The notes beneath the pieces are model-generated. The model was given only the letters and a program-made list of their open reading frames with translations. It had not been told where the DNA came from and searched no databases. From positions 1 through 64,000 of the forward strand of contig NZ_JAJONE010000003.1 of assembly GCF_024700075.1 (NCBI RefSeq): DNA of 64,000 nt, read 5' to 3'. Positions 19,292-27,016 of the stretch are shown here, in pieces. The DNA is from Hymenobacter sp. J193 (GTDB lineage Bacteria; Bacteroidota; Bacteroidia; Cytophagales; Hymenobacteraceae). Position 1 is the first letter of the stretch. The number at the start of each line of letters is the position of its first letter. The position numbers were made by a program, and so were the translations under genes.

Positions 19292-19723
19292 ATGAAAAAA
19301 CTTATAAGCTTGCTCCCACTAGGTGCTATACCCATGCTCATGCTCTTGCTCATGTGTGGAATGACGCTTCGGCTGAAAATGTATGGACACGCGTACAACG
19401 ACAACAGAATGACGTTGGGCATACCAGTAGTTGAAACCGGCTGGCAAAGCCATTATAGTCGCTCAAATGGCGAAGTGCACTTTTCGGGCGACAAAGTTTA
19501 CGGATTGGGGCACGTCCAGAAAAGAGTAGAAGTAGATTACCTCAGTGGCATCAAGCGTGAGAGCGACTTATTTATATTCAAATGGGTTACCATGGATTTG
19601 CGCTACTGCTACACCTGCAAAGAACCGTGGGAAATAGCCTATTATGGAAGGAACCAGCACGCCCTGCTGTCTTACCAACAAGCAGTAGATTCGCTGAAGA
19701 TGTCTTGTCCTAAAATGAGTTGA
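19292..19723 (+). CDS. Hypothetical membrane-anchored protein, stop codon supplied by adjacent IS
   Basis: The 143-residue product has an N-terminal hydrophobic anchor (LISLLPLGAIPMLMLLLMCGM) and then a soluble domain with a short Cys pair (RYCYTCKEPWEIAYYGRNQHALLSYQQAVDSLKMSCPKMS). No family is recognised. Its TGA (19721-19723) is the first triplet of the IS3-type terminal repeat, so the natural C-terminus may have been truncated by the insertion. No obvious continuation is found after 21104. It is AT-richer than average for the window. Confidence 0.5.
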   Translation: MKKLISLLPLGAIPMLMLLLMCGMTLRLKMYGHAYNDNRMTLGIPVVETGWQSHYSRSNGEVHFSGDKVYGLGHVQKRVEVDYLSGIKRESDLFIFKWVTMDLRYCYTCKEPWEIAYYGRNQHALLSYQQAVDSLKMSCPKMS

Positions 19724-19740
19724 CCATCAATCCCCCGCAG

Positions 19741-20307
19741 ATGGAACACTTATTTCTGTTACGCAAGCAGGCGCACGAGTTAAAAATGCGCCAGATGGTC
19801 GAAGAAATCACCTTTGGTCGCCACACCATTGAGTCGGCGATGAGCAAATACCAGGTGCTCACCCGCTCGACCGTTACCAAATGGGTGGAACGTGTCCGGC
19901 AAGAAGAACTGGCCCGTACCGAAGCCATGGAAAACACCGCGAAAAAGCCACCTACGACGCTCGTCGAGCAAGTGGTGCAGCACGCCGATGCGCTGACCGG
20001 CCAGGTCAAGCAGTTACAGAAACAGCTCGAACAAGCCGAGTTACAGGTGCTCTATTACAAAAACGTCATCCGGGTGGCCGAGCAGGAGCTGGGCCTGAGC
20101 ATCGAAAAAAGTCCGCTACCAAGTAGTCCAGCTCCTGCGAGTCAGCTGCCCGCACTTTTGCCTGCGGCGGGTCAGCGGGGTACTTGGGTTCAGCCGCCAG
20201 GCTTACTACCAGCACCAAAACCGACAATTCACCAGCGAGGAACGCGAACAGTACGTCCTGGACTTGGTCGCCAAAGTGCGGGAGGACCACCCGCGCATGG
20301 GCGGTAA
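19741..20307 (+). CDS. IS3-family transposase OrfA (frame altered after an A6 run)
   Basis: From ATG 19741 the first 120 residues are a helix-turn-helix plus leucine-zipper OrfA (MRQMVEEITFGRHTIESAMSKYQVLTRSTVTKWVERVRQEE; LTGQVKQLQKQLEQAELQVLYYKNVI). At ATCGAAAAAAG (20101-20111) the expected end IEKKSATK-stop (TAG at 20124) lies in the -1 frame. Seven A's would restore both OrfA and the usual A AAA AAG slippery signal for the OrfAB fusion. As written, OrfA runs on in a meaningless frame to 20307. Either an A was lost, inactivating regulation, or the run was under-called. Confidence 0.75.
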   Translation: MEHLFLLRKQAHELKMRQMVEEITFGRHTIESAMSKYQVLTRSTVTKWVERVRQEELARTEAMENTAKKPPTTLVEQVVQHADALTGQVKQLQKQLEQAELQVLYYKNVIRVAEQELGLSIEKSPLPSSPAPASQLPALLPAAGQRGTWVQPPGLLPAPKPTIHQRGTRTVRPGLGRQSAGGPPAHGR

Positions 20308-21094
20308 AAAGCTGTACTATCTGCTGCAAGAGCAGTTTATGACCCAAGGCATCAAGTTGGGCCGGGATGCCCTCTTTGACTTGCTGGCCGCTAATAACCT
20401 GCTGATTCGGCGGCGCAAGCGCAAGGCCATCACCACCTTTTCCCGGCATAAATTCCGCAAGTATCCGAACCTGATTAAGAACCTGACGCCCTTACGGCCC
20501 AATCAGGTCTGGGTGGCGGACATCACGTACTGGTTTACTGAAGCCGGCTGCCTGTATATCTCGCTGCTCACCGATGCCTACTCGCACCGCATCATGGGCT
20601 TCGCTGTAGCCGAAACGCTGGCCACGGTCCACTGTCGGTGCGCGCTGGAAATGGCCCTGCGCCAAATCAGCAAGCGGGCCGGCCGCCACCTGATTCATCA
20701 CAGCGACCGCGGCATTCAGTACTGCAGCCAGGAATACCTGGCCCCGTTGGCCGCGTGGCACGTGCAGGTGAGCATGACCGAGAACTCCGACCCGCTGGAA
20801 AACCCCGTGGCTGAACGTATTAATGGCATCCTCAAGCAGGAGTATTTAAGTCACCAGCCGGTACGTTCGCTGGATGAAGCGCAGCAACACCTTGAACGAG
20901 CCGTGTTTCTCTACAACTATAAACGCCCCCATCTGAGTTGCAACTACCAAAGCCCTGATGAAGCACATCGCAGCTGGGGACCGTTAGAGCGGCGCTGGAA
21001 AAACTACTACAAACCACCCGTTGCAAACGAGCCAAAGGAAAGTAATTTTAGGACTACCACCGAAACGGTCAACGCAGACCCGGACTACCATTAA
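20264..21094 (+). CDS. IS3-family transposase OrfB (integrase catalytic domain)
   Basis: The open frame extends back to about 20105 (VRYQVVQLLRVSCPHFCLRR...GFSRQAYYQHQNRQF), so the natural product is an OrfAB fusion. The frame's own ATG is at 20264. The DDE triad lies in VWVADITYWF, HHSDRGIQYCS and NPVAERINGILKQEY, in the usual DD(35)E arrangement. The C-terminal tail ends KESNFRTTTETVNADPDYH. The catalytic region is intact, so mobility depends on whether the upstream frameshift signal still works. Confidence 0.88.
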   Translation: MVAKVREDHPRMGGKKLYYLLQEQFMTQGIKLGRDALFDLLAANNLLIRRRKRKAITTFSRHKFRKYPNLIKNLTPLRPNQVWVADITYWFTEAGCLYISLLTDAYSHRIMGFAVAETLATVHCRCALEMALRQISKRAGRHLIHHSDRGIQYCSQEYLAPLAAWHVQVSMTENSDPLENPVAERINGILKQEYLSHQPVRSLDEAQQHLERAVFLYNYKRPHLSCNYQSPDEAHRSWGPLERRWKNYYKPPVANEPKESNFRTTTETVNADPDYH

Positions 21095-21266
21095 ACGGTC
21101 AACTTATTTCAGGACAAGACAAAGATACTTCAACGTAAGCGCTAACGCTCCTTTGAGTGAACCGCTCCAAAAGGGCTCTGATAGTCCCTTGAAACCTGCG
21201 CCTTGGGAGCGGTCGAGTTCAATAAACTGGTTCAATTAGCTAAGTACAGAAAACCCTTTCCGGTGG

Positions 21267-21863
21267 ATGAGTTTCGTGAACTCCTCTAATGCAGCGTTTG
21301 CTCCACTTTACCGCCGTATTTTGGCTTTCTTATTTCAGCAAGAGCATTCTTCAAGCGCCACGGCACGATACTTATTTTATGGCTACAGCACGAAAACGAT
21401 GGGAGTAGACATTTGCGGATTTCTTGAAATAGCGAATGGGTACGAGGGGTACCTGGAACAGGATTACGTGTGGTTCACATGCCTCGACCTCAGTAGCTTA
21501 AACTTGCTCACCGGTGACGTGTGCGATGTGTTATTTGGCGAATCGAAACAGACCGTGCCGCCAGCCACTGCCCGTGGCTTGCCGGTGCCGCTGGCGCACC
21601 GCCGGGGATTTCCGCCAAACCTGGCGTGGTGGACGGCCCAAGGGGTCCAAGAATCGTTAGGCAACGATGCCACCCAAATGAGCATGTGGGGCTATACCTT
21701 TCTTTCCTATGATGAAATAGCAGCCATCCACTGGCAGGACCATCCTGAGGCGGAACAGGAGTTGGCGTGGCCTCTTGGGTGGAGCCTGTTGTTTCAGTTA
21801 ATGAAAACATTGGATGAAGCCTCGAAGCACCAGCGGTTAGTCGTTTGGTTTGAGTGGCGTTGA
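21267..21863 (+). CDS. Hypothetical protein, 198 aa
   Basis: The frame opens at ATG 21267 and is intact. The predicted protein is soluble, acidic and aromatic-rich (YGYSTKTMGVDICGFLEIANGYEGYLEQDYVWFTCLDLS; MSMWGYTFLSYDEIAAIHWQ). No catalytic motif, signal peptide or membrane segment is seen and I cannot assign a family. It lies just outside the left boundary dyad of the defence island (21974-22015). It could be an immunity-type protein, but nothing in the sequence proves this. Confidence 0.5.
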   Translation: MSFVNSSNAAFAPLYRRILAFLFQQEHSSSATARYLFYGYSTKTMGVDICGFLEIANGYEGYLEQDYVWFTCLDLSSLNLLTGDVCDVLFGESKQTVPPATARGLPVPLAHRRGFPPNLAWWTAQGVQESLGNDATQMSMWGYTFLSYDEIAAIHWQDHPEAEQELAWPLGWSLLFQLMKTLDEASKHQRLVVWFEWR

Positions 21864-21973
21864 ACGACCGAGCTGTATCCCGCTGAGGCCAGAGGGCAGC
21901 AATAGGCAGTGCTTGCTGGCCGAGTAGGCCAAGAAAACGGTGGTATTTGTGCTAATGCCTTCGACTATTTCAC

Positions 21974-22015
21974 TTTGTCACATTTGTTAAACGGTCATTG
22001 AAGTAAGGTGTCAGA
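21974..22015. repeat. Left 42-bp dyad site bounding the defence island (att-like)
   Basis: The left half, TTTGTCACATTTGTTAAACG (21974-21993), is identical to 33376-33395. After a 2-bp centre, the right half (21996-22015) matches the right half of the other site at 13 of 20 positions. Equal size and architecture suggest recombinase half-sites or a shared regulatory dyad. Confidence 0.55.
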
Positions 22016-22111
22016 TGACTCTATAGGGGACAGAAGTTTCGATGATGTAAGCTTCAACTTAGTATAGGTAATCATTCATTGTCGGCACTCAATCTAGTGT
22101 CTTCTGTTTGA

Positions 22112-23110
22112 TTAGCGGGCACTTTGCACCTGTTCTAGCGTCTTGTCTAGCTCTTCACGGCAATCAGGGCGGGCCAATAGTTTATCAAACAAGTCAAGAG
22201 CAGCCTTGCTATCGGCATCGTCAGCAAGGTGATGTGGAAGTGAGATATACGCCTCTATCAAAACTTCCAGTGCTCTACTAGCTGGCCAATAACCTCGGGA
22301 AACTGGAATCTGTGAAAACAGCGTATTTAAGGCATCAATACACTCAACCGGATGGTTCTTAACGCTTTTGGCTAAGTAGTCAACAAGGAAATGGTCCCTG
22401 TCAAAATCGGCTGCACAGTTGATTAGATAGCGCGGGAGTAACGGTGCTATTCTTTCAAAATCGGCCGGAGGAAAGTGAATAAAAATGGAGTCGTACGCCC
22501 GCCGAAGCTTTTCTGTCGGTGCTGGCACGAGAAACATCTCAAAGGCCTCAAAGAAGACTTGCTTATCCGGCCAGTCGTCATATCCGTTAGTCAACATCTT
22601 GAGCGAAGCCGCGCGCATATCGGGGTTGATAGCCCATAGCTCAATCAGCACCTCATAAGCTCCAGGCTTGTTATTGGCCCACATCACCGTCAGAATATTG
22701 GTAATGGGCTTATGGGCTTTTTCTTCGCCGATAGCCTGCTGACAAAGAATAAGAATGGCATCATAATCGCGCCAAACTAAGTACTGCAACGACCACATCC
22801 CTGGTTCCATCAGTTCAAAATCACCGCCTATCAGACCTACAAAAAGCGCCACAATGTCTTTAGGTGGCACCTGGGTATTCAGTAGCATGGCTACATGATA
22901 GGCGGCACCAGCCCGAACATACCGGGAGCCTTCCGCAGCCACCAGTTGCAGCGTATCTAAAACCTCAGAAATAACCTCGTCAGGAAGCTTTTCTTGCAGC
23001 AGATTAAAAATAGCATTGCCACCTGGTGAGTTTAAGGCATAGGTTGTCAATTCTACTTTATCACCTGAAACAGTTGGCGGCGTAGTAAGATTGTCGCGCA
23101 CCCGCATCAA
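22112..23110 (-). CDS. Helical-repeat protein, probably the C-terminal part of the adjacent NTPase
   Basis: The 332-residue product is all helical with HEAT/TPR-like repeats (EVISEVLDTLQLVAAEGSRYVRAGAAYHVAMLLN; LVDYLAKSVKNHPVECIDALNTLF). It overlaps the upstream gene by four bases (TGATG context). The upstream extension of its own frame reads RKADPEDIRADLMRVRDN and continues the sense of the NTPase's last good residues (EEVRRIRRNVRVDADG). Adding one A to the A4 run at 23145-23148 fuses both into one frame of exactly 1540 codons. So this is either a translationally coupled partner or, more likely, the sensor end of a single STAND protein. Confidence 0.7.
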   Translation of the reverse strand: MMRVRDNLTTPPTVSGDKVELTTYALNSPGGNAIFNLLQEKLPDEVISEVLDTLQLVAAEGSRYVRAGAAYHVAMLLNTQVPPKDIVALFVGLIGGDFELMEPGMWSLQYLVWRDYDAILILCQQAIGEEKAHKPITNILTVMWANNKPGAYEVLIELWAINPDMRAASLKMLTNGYDDWPDKQVFFEAFEMFLVPAPTEKLRRAYDSIFIHFPPADFERIAPLLPRYLINCAADFDRDHFLVDYLAKSVKNHPVECIDALNTLFSQIPVSRGYWPASRALEVLIEAYISLPHHLADDADSKAALDLFDKLLARPDCREELDKTLEQVQSAR

Positions 23111-26100
23111 GTCTGCACGAATATCTTCCGGGTCGGCTTTCCGCTTTTGCCGTCGGCATCAACGCGGACATTCCGGCGAATACGTCGAACTTCTTCGTGT
23201 GTCAACAACTCAAGCTGGAAAGCCAGGTCAACCAGCGGCTGAGCCAGTTCGAGGGCTACATCACCGAAGACGGGCAACAGGGTAGCAACACTCCTGTCTT
23301 TATGCTCGACCAGATATTGGAGAACTGATTTCCAGCGAGCTGGCGCTTCTTTTACCAAACCAGAAAGCTGCTGTATCAATCCTTCGTACGTTCCTTCTTC
23401 ACTGTGGAACGGGCGGTCTTTGTCGCGGTATTTTCGCAGTGCTTTGAGCCAATCATTGGCCGTGACAGCGTCTATTTTCCAGTTTTCTGCAGGAGAAGGG
23501 TAACCATGGGTCACCTTGATTCCCATACCAGTCATTTCATTGGGAATATTTCCCCACTTGCGTAATAGTTCTTGGTATAGCCGCACTAATTCCGGGAAAG
23601 CAGCAAATCTGGGTGGGGTCAGTGCCAACAGGTAACGTAGCGTTGCCTGGCCAAATCGGCTATAGGCTTTGCGCTGACCATCGTGCACGTAAACCTCCTC
23701 GTCAACCAAGGTCGTTCGGCTAGTCAGGACGGCTACCAGCAACCGGCGTTGGTCAGGCGAGGCTGCATCCCACACCATTGAGAAAATAGTGAGCACTTGG
23801 TAGCCTATTTCACGATGGGCTGCTTCCGCTAACCAACCGGGCTTGACAAATAGTGCAACCAGCGCGTTAGTGAAAGGGGGCAGATTTGCGGCTACCGCTG
23901 CCAATGCGGCGCTAACGAGTGTTTTAGTGCGACTATTCAACCATTTCACAACGGTTTGGCAGTCTTTGGCAGTGAATTCACTACTCTGCTCAACCAAGTA
24001 TTTCCACACGTAATACTGGACGGCATCCGGCGCATTATGTGGTTCCTCTTTGTCTGCCGAATCCCGTTCCAGAAAGTATGGCGGGGGCAGAAGAGTATAC
24101 TTGCTTTTCCAGTTCCGATAGTGTGGTTCCCGGTAGTTGTTCGCTTTCTTAATCCAATCCCGGAGCAACTGGCTACAAAGGTCAAAACATACAGTTGGAG
24201 CCGTTTTATAAAGGTTTTTGAAAACTTCGGCCTGAAAGTAAGCCTCGTGTTCAACATGGGCACGGGAGGAATCAGGCCAATCAACCAACTGCTCGTACAC
24301 CTTGTTCGCCGTCCATTCTGGTAGATAGATGGCCGCCTTTTGCAACAGCCGCCAGAAGATGAATTGTTGATTCTGCGGCACTTCTTCTATAGTGAACAAC
24401 TGTTCAAACAATGGGACAAACAGCCGATGCTCACGCGCTTTAGCGTAGGGAAGCACTGCAGCTATCCACGCCGTCTTATGAATGTTGTTTGGGAGTGCGT
24501 CAACCTGCTCCAACGCCAAATCGGGGGCGTGGTTGGTAAGCCGCCAGAACAGCGCCCGGCCAATGGCTGTATCCTCCGGCGCTATTGACTCAGGCAACAG
24601 CAACTGGAATATGGTAGGAGAAACCAGCCACGTAAGCCACGGCCGCGCCCGAATAGCTTCCAAAAAAGCTACCCGTAGTGTCTCATCGCTCAGGATAAGC
24701 TCCTGCACAATGGTGAGCTCTTCGGCAGTGGGCTCCTGCTGCGAGGCAACCTGTTGGGCCAATAACAGTCTGATGTGGAAGCGACAGGCCGGCGAGCCAA
24801 GAAGCTGCTGCAGTGCTTGCAAATATTCAGGAGACCCGACGCCCCGCAAATACACCAATACTTGTTGAATCAGCGAGCGTTGAAACAAGCCTTGACCCGA
24901 GCTAAGCACGAAATCAGCAAGGGGCTGGCCAGAAAATGCAAATTGACGGGCAAATAAGTATTCGAAAAAGGACTGGTGAAAAAGGGCAACGTGCTGGTTA
25001 GACGCGCCGGTGGTAACTAAAACGCCGCGGCTGCACAGGTACTCAAATACCTCTACATCCTGTTCCCGGTAGTTAAATTTGGGCAGGGTTAATGTTTGGC
25101 CTGTATGCATGGCTACCGCAAGACTTGTCAAATAATTCTTGACTCGAGTTGACGCCATCCCTTCGGGCAGACGGTTACGACGCACCAAGAAGTCGTCGAA
25201 TAGCCGGCCGTAAAGCCCCTGCAAACTGGTAATGGGCTTTTGGCTCCGAGCCGCATCATCTAATGCACAATAGATAGCCAGATGCAAGGGAACTCGCAAC
25301 AGTTCCTGCAGGACGACTGAAAGGCCACCTAAATTGGGGGCTGCTTGGGTGACCTGCAAGGCTTCTTCCACTTGGCTGAGACTGAGCAAGGGAACCTCGA
25401 CCCGTTGCGCCTGACGGAAAGGCGCTAAATCGACATCGTGCTGTAGGTCGAAGGTGCGGCATGAAAAGACAAACCGGATGTTTGGCAAAACATACAGCTC
25501 GGAAAGCAACTCCGTGTAGCTCTTCAATTGTCCGTGGTCAGTGGACAGGCACATGGACAAGGCATCGAGCTGGTCGATGATGACGACTGCCGGCCGCTCG
25601 GTGGAGGCTGCCGCCGTGAGAGCCTGTTTGAGGGGGTGGTGCAAGCCGTCACGCTGAATCTGGCTCAGCAGTTCGCCTTTGGTACTGCCCTTTACCCGGT
25701 CCGCCTTAAGGCCTAGTACCGGTACATTTTCGTGCTGCAATGCGAGGCAAAGGGCGCGCGCCAATACAGTTTTACCTACCCCTGCGCCACCAATCAGAAT
25801 CTTGCTTTTTCGGCTAGCTGCCGACTCGCCCGGTTGGGGAGGTGACAAAGGGTTCAATACCCAAGAGAGGAGCTCGGCAACCTCTGGGCGGGTGATGTGA
25901 TGCGCGGGCAGGTGGCCAATGGTGTAGGGCTCACTGGTAAGCGACGAACTAGCCTGCCGTAGCTGTGCCATTACATCCGCAACAGCGGGTGGTAGAATGA
26001 GTGGTTGGCCCTGCTGAATCAGTTCCTGCCGGATGAGGTCAGGCGTGAGCCTTAATTGAGCAGCACCCGCACGGAGGGCTAGTGCAGTAAGGCTATTCTT

Positions 26101-26730
26101 AGCAGCAGTAGCGTCAGCGACATGGGGCTGCAACCGTAATAGCAGATTCTCAGAGAGCAATGGAACAGGAAAAGCATAAAGCTCCACTTGCCGGAGGAAT
26201 CGAAGAGTATCGCTACGGGAGGGATTAGCGCTAGCAAATTCCTGTTTCAGATACGTTTCGATTGCTTTAAAAACCTGGTAAGGTCCTCCTGCTAAGTCGG
26301 CTTCCAAGTTGGCCAGCTCAGAAGTATTGACCCTTTCTACACAGTCATCTAAGTCACGGTTTACTGGAGATTGGGATATCAGCAGCAGCCGCGCAGTGCT
26401 GTCCTGCTGGTGTTGGCTGAAAAAGTCATGGAGTATTTTGCGGTCTCTGAGTTGCTTTGCATCCCAACTACCATTGCTGTCCCGGTACTTTAAGCTAATG
26501 TATTCACTAGGCTTGCTGCGATGGGTAATTAGCAAGTCATCCACTGCAGACCTCTGCAGTGCTGCTGGATTAGGCAAACCGTCAGCTGGCGTTGGGAGCT
26601 CGACGTGGTGTGCTTCGGGCCGCAAAAAAATGATATCGTCTTCGGTAATAGCTTCTGCGAAGCGAAAAGCCGTGTACAGTACCTGATACTCTACTCCGGA
26701 TAAAGTGGCCGACCCTCCTGCGCGTGACAT
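23107..26730 (-). CDS. STAND/NACHT-like NTPase with nuclease-like N-terminus (Avs-like defence protein)
   Basis: The 1207-residue protein has an N-terminal domain (residues 8-120: SGVEYQVLYTAFRFAEAI...VDDLLITHRSKPSEYISLKYR) resembling restriction-type nuclease effectors of the Cap4/DUF4297 kind, with candidate residues D64/D65 and K81. Next comes an NTPase core: Walker A GGAGVGKT (314-321), Walker B AVVIIDQLDAL (381-391), and an arginine-containing FVFSCRTFD strand. A long helical-repeat C-terminus follows. This layout (effector, STAND ATPase, repeat sensor) is that of bacterial Avs/NLR-like anti-phage proteins, which oligomerise on phage proteins and then cut DNA. It is the largest gene of the island. 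Nuclease identity is inferred from motif shape only. Confidence 0.75.
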   Translation of the reverse strand: MSRAGGSATLSGVEYQVLYTAFRFAEAITEDDIIFLRPEAHHVELPTPADGLPNPAALQRSAVDDLLITHRSKPSEYISLKYRDSNGSWDAKQLRDRKILHDFFSQHQQDSTARLLLISQSPVNRDLDDCVERVNTSELANLEADLAGGPYQVFKAIETYLKQEFASANPSRSDTLRFLRQVELYAFPVPLLSENLLLRLQPHVADATAAKNSLTALALRAGAAQLRLTPDLIRQELIQQGQPLILPPAVADVMAQLRQASSSLTSEPYTIGHLPAHHITRPEVAELLSWVLNPLSPPQPGESAASRKSKILIGGAGVGKTVLARALCLALQHENVPVLGLKADRVKGSTKGELLSQIQRDGLHHPLKQALTAAASTERPAVVIIDQLDALSMCLSTDHGQLKSYTELLSELYVLPNIRFVFSCRTFDLQHDVDLAPFRQAQRVEVPLLSLSQVEEALQVTQAAPNLGGLSVVLQELLRVPLHLAIYCALDDAARSQKPITSLQGLYGRLFDDFLVRRNRLPEGMASTRVKNYLTSLAVAMHTGQTLTLPKFNYREQDVEVFEYLCSRGVLVTTGASNQHVALFHQSFFEYLFARQFAFSGQPLADFVLSSGQGLFQRSLIQQVLVYLRGVGSPEYLQALQQLLGSPACRFHIRLLLAQQVASQQEPTAEELTIVQELILSDETLRVAFLEAIRARPWLTWLVSPTIFQLLLPESIAPEDTAIGRALFWRLTNHAPDLALEQVDALPNNIHKTAWIAAVLPYAKAREHRLFVPLFEQLFTIEEVPQNQQFIFWRLLQKAAIYLPEWTANKVYEQLVDWPDSSRAHVEHEAYFQAEVFKNLYKTAPTVCFDLCSQLLRDWIKKANNYREPHYRNWKSKYTLLPPPYFLERDSADKEEPHNAPDAVQYYVWKYLVEQSSEFTAKDCQTVVKWLNSRTKTLVSAALAAVAANLPPFTNALVALFVKPGWLAEAAHREIGYQVLTIFSMVWDAASPDQRRLLVAVLTSRTTLVDEEVYVHDGQRKAYSRFGQATLRYLLALTPPRFAAFPELVRLYQELLRKWGNIPNEMTGMGIKVTHGYPSPAENWKIDAVTANDWLKALRKYRDKDRPFHSEEGTYEGLIQQLSGLVKEAPARWKSVLQYLVEHKDRSVATLLPVFGDVALELAQPLVDLAFQLELLTHEEVRRIRRNVRVDADGKSGKPTRKIFVQT

Positions 26731-27016
26731 GGATATTATGTGTTACTCATATCGAAGTGCTTGATATGAAGATCAAGATAATAAACCGTTATGGGCTCAC
26801 CGAATGAATCTCTTTCTAGCTCACTTCCAAGTCAGAACTATTTGTATCATTATATAAACGCACGTTCGTAGTATGTTGCAACGAATAGTAAGAACTTATA
26901 CGTCTTGCCCGATGCCGTGTGTAACACTGTTAATAAGAATTACCGCACAATAAGCCAAAGCAGAGCCCTACTACAGCCGTACTCGGTGATCTGCTTTAAC
27001 TGAAAATTGAGCGCTT

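Larger units (their letters stand above)
19718..21104. mobile_element. IS3-family insertion sequence
   Basis: It holds an orfA/orfB pair typical of IS3. The ends share AGTTGACC at 19718-19725 and GGTCAACT at 21097-21104, with weaker similarity further in. A second ACGGTCAAC lies at 21065. I found no clear target duplication, so the boundaries are approximate. Confidence 0.7.

Noticed and set aside
26731..27016. Possible small gene or tRNA in the gap between the NTPase and RM genes
   Set aside because: No open frame with coding character, no cloverleaf and no convincing TAnnTTTG promoter could be recognised; it is simply AT-rich.
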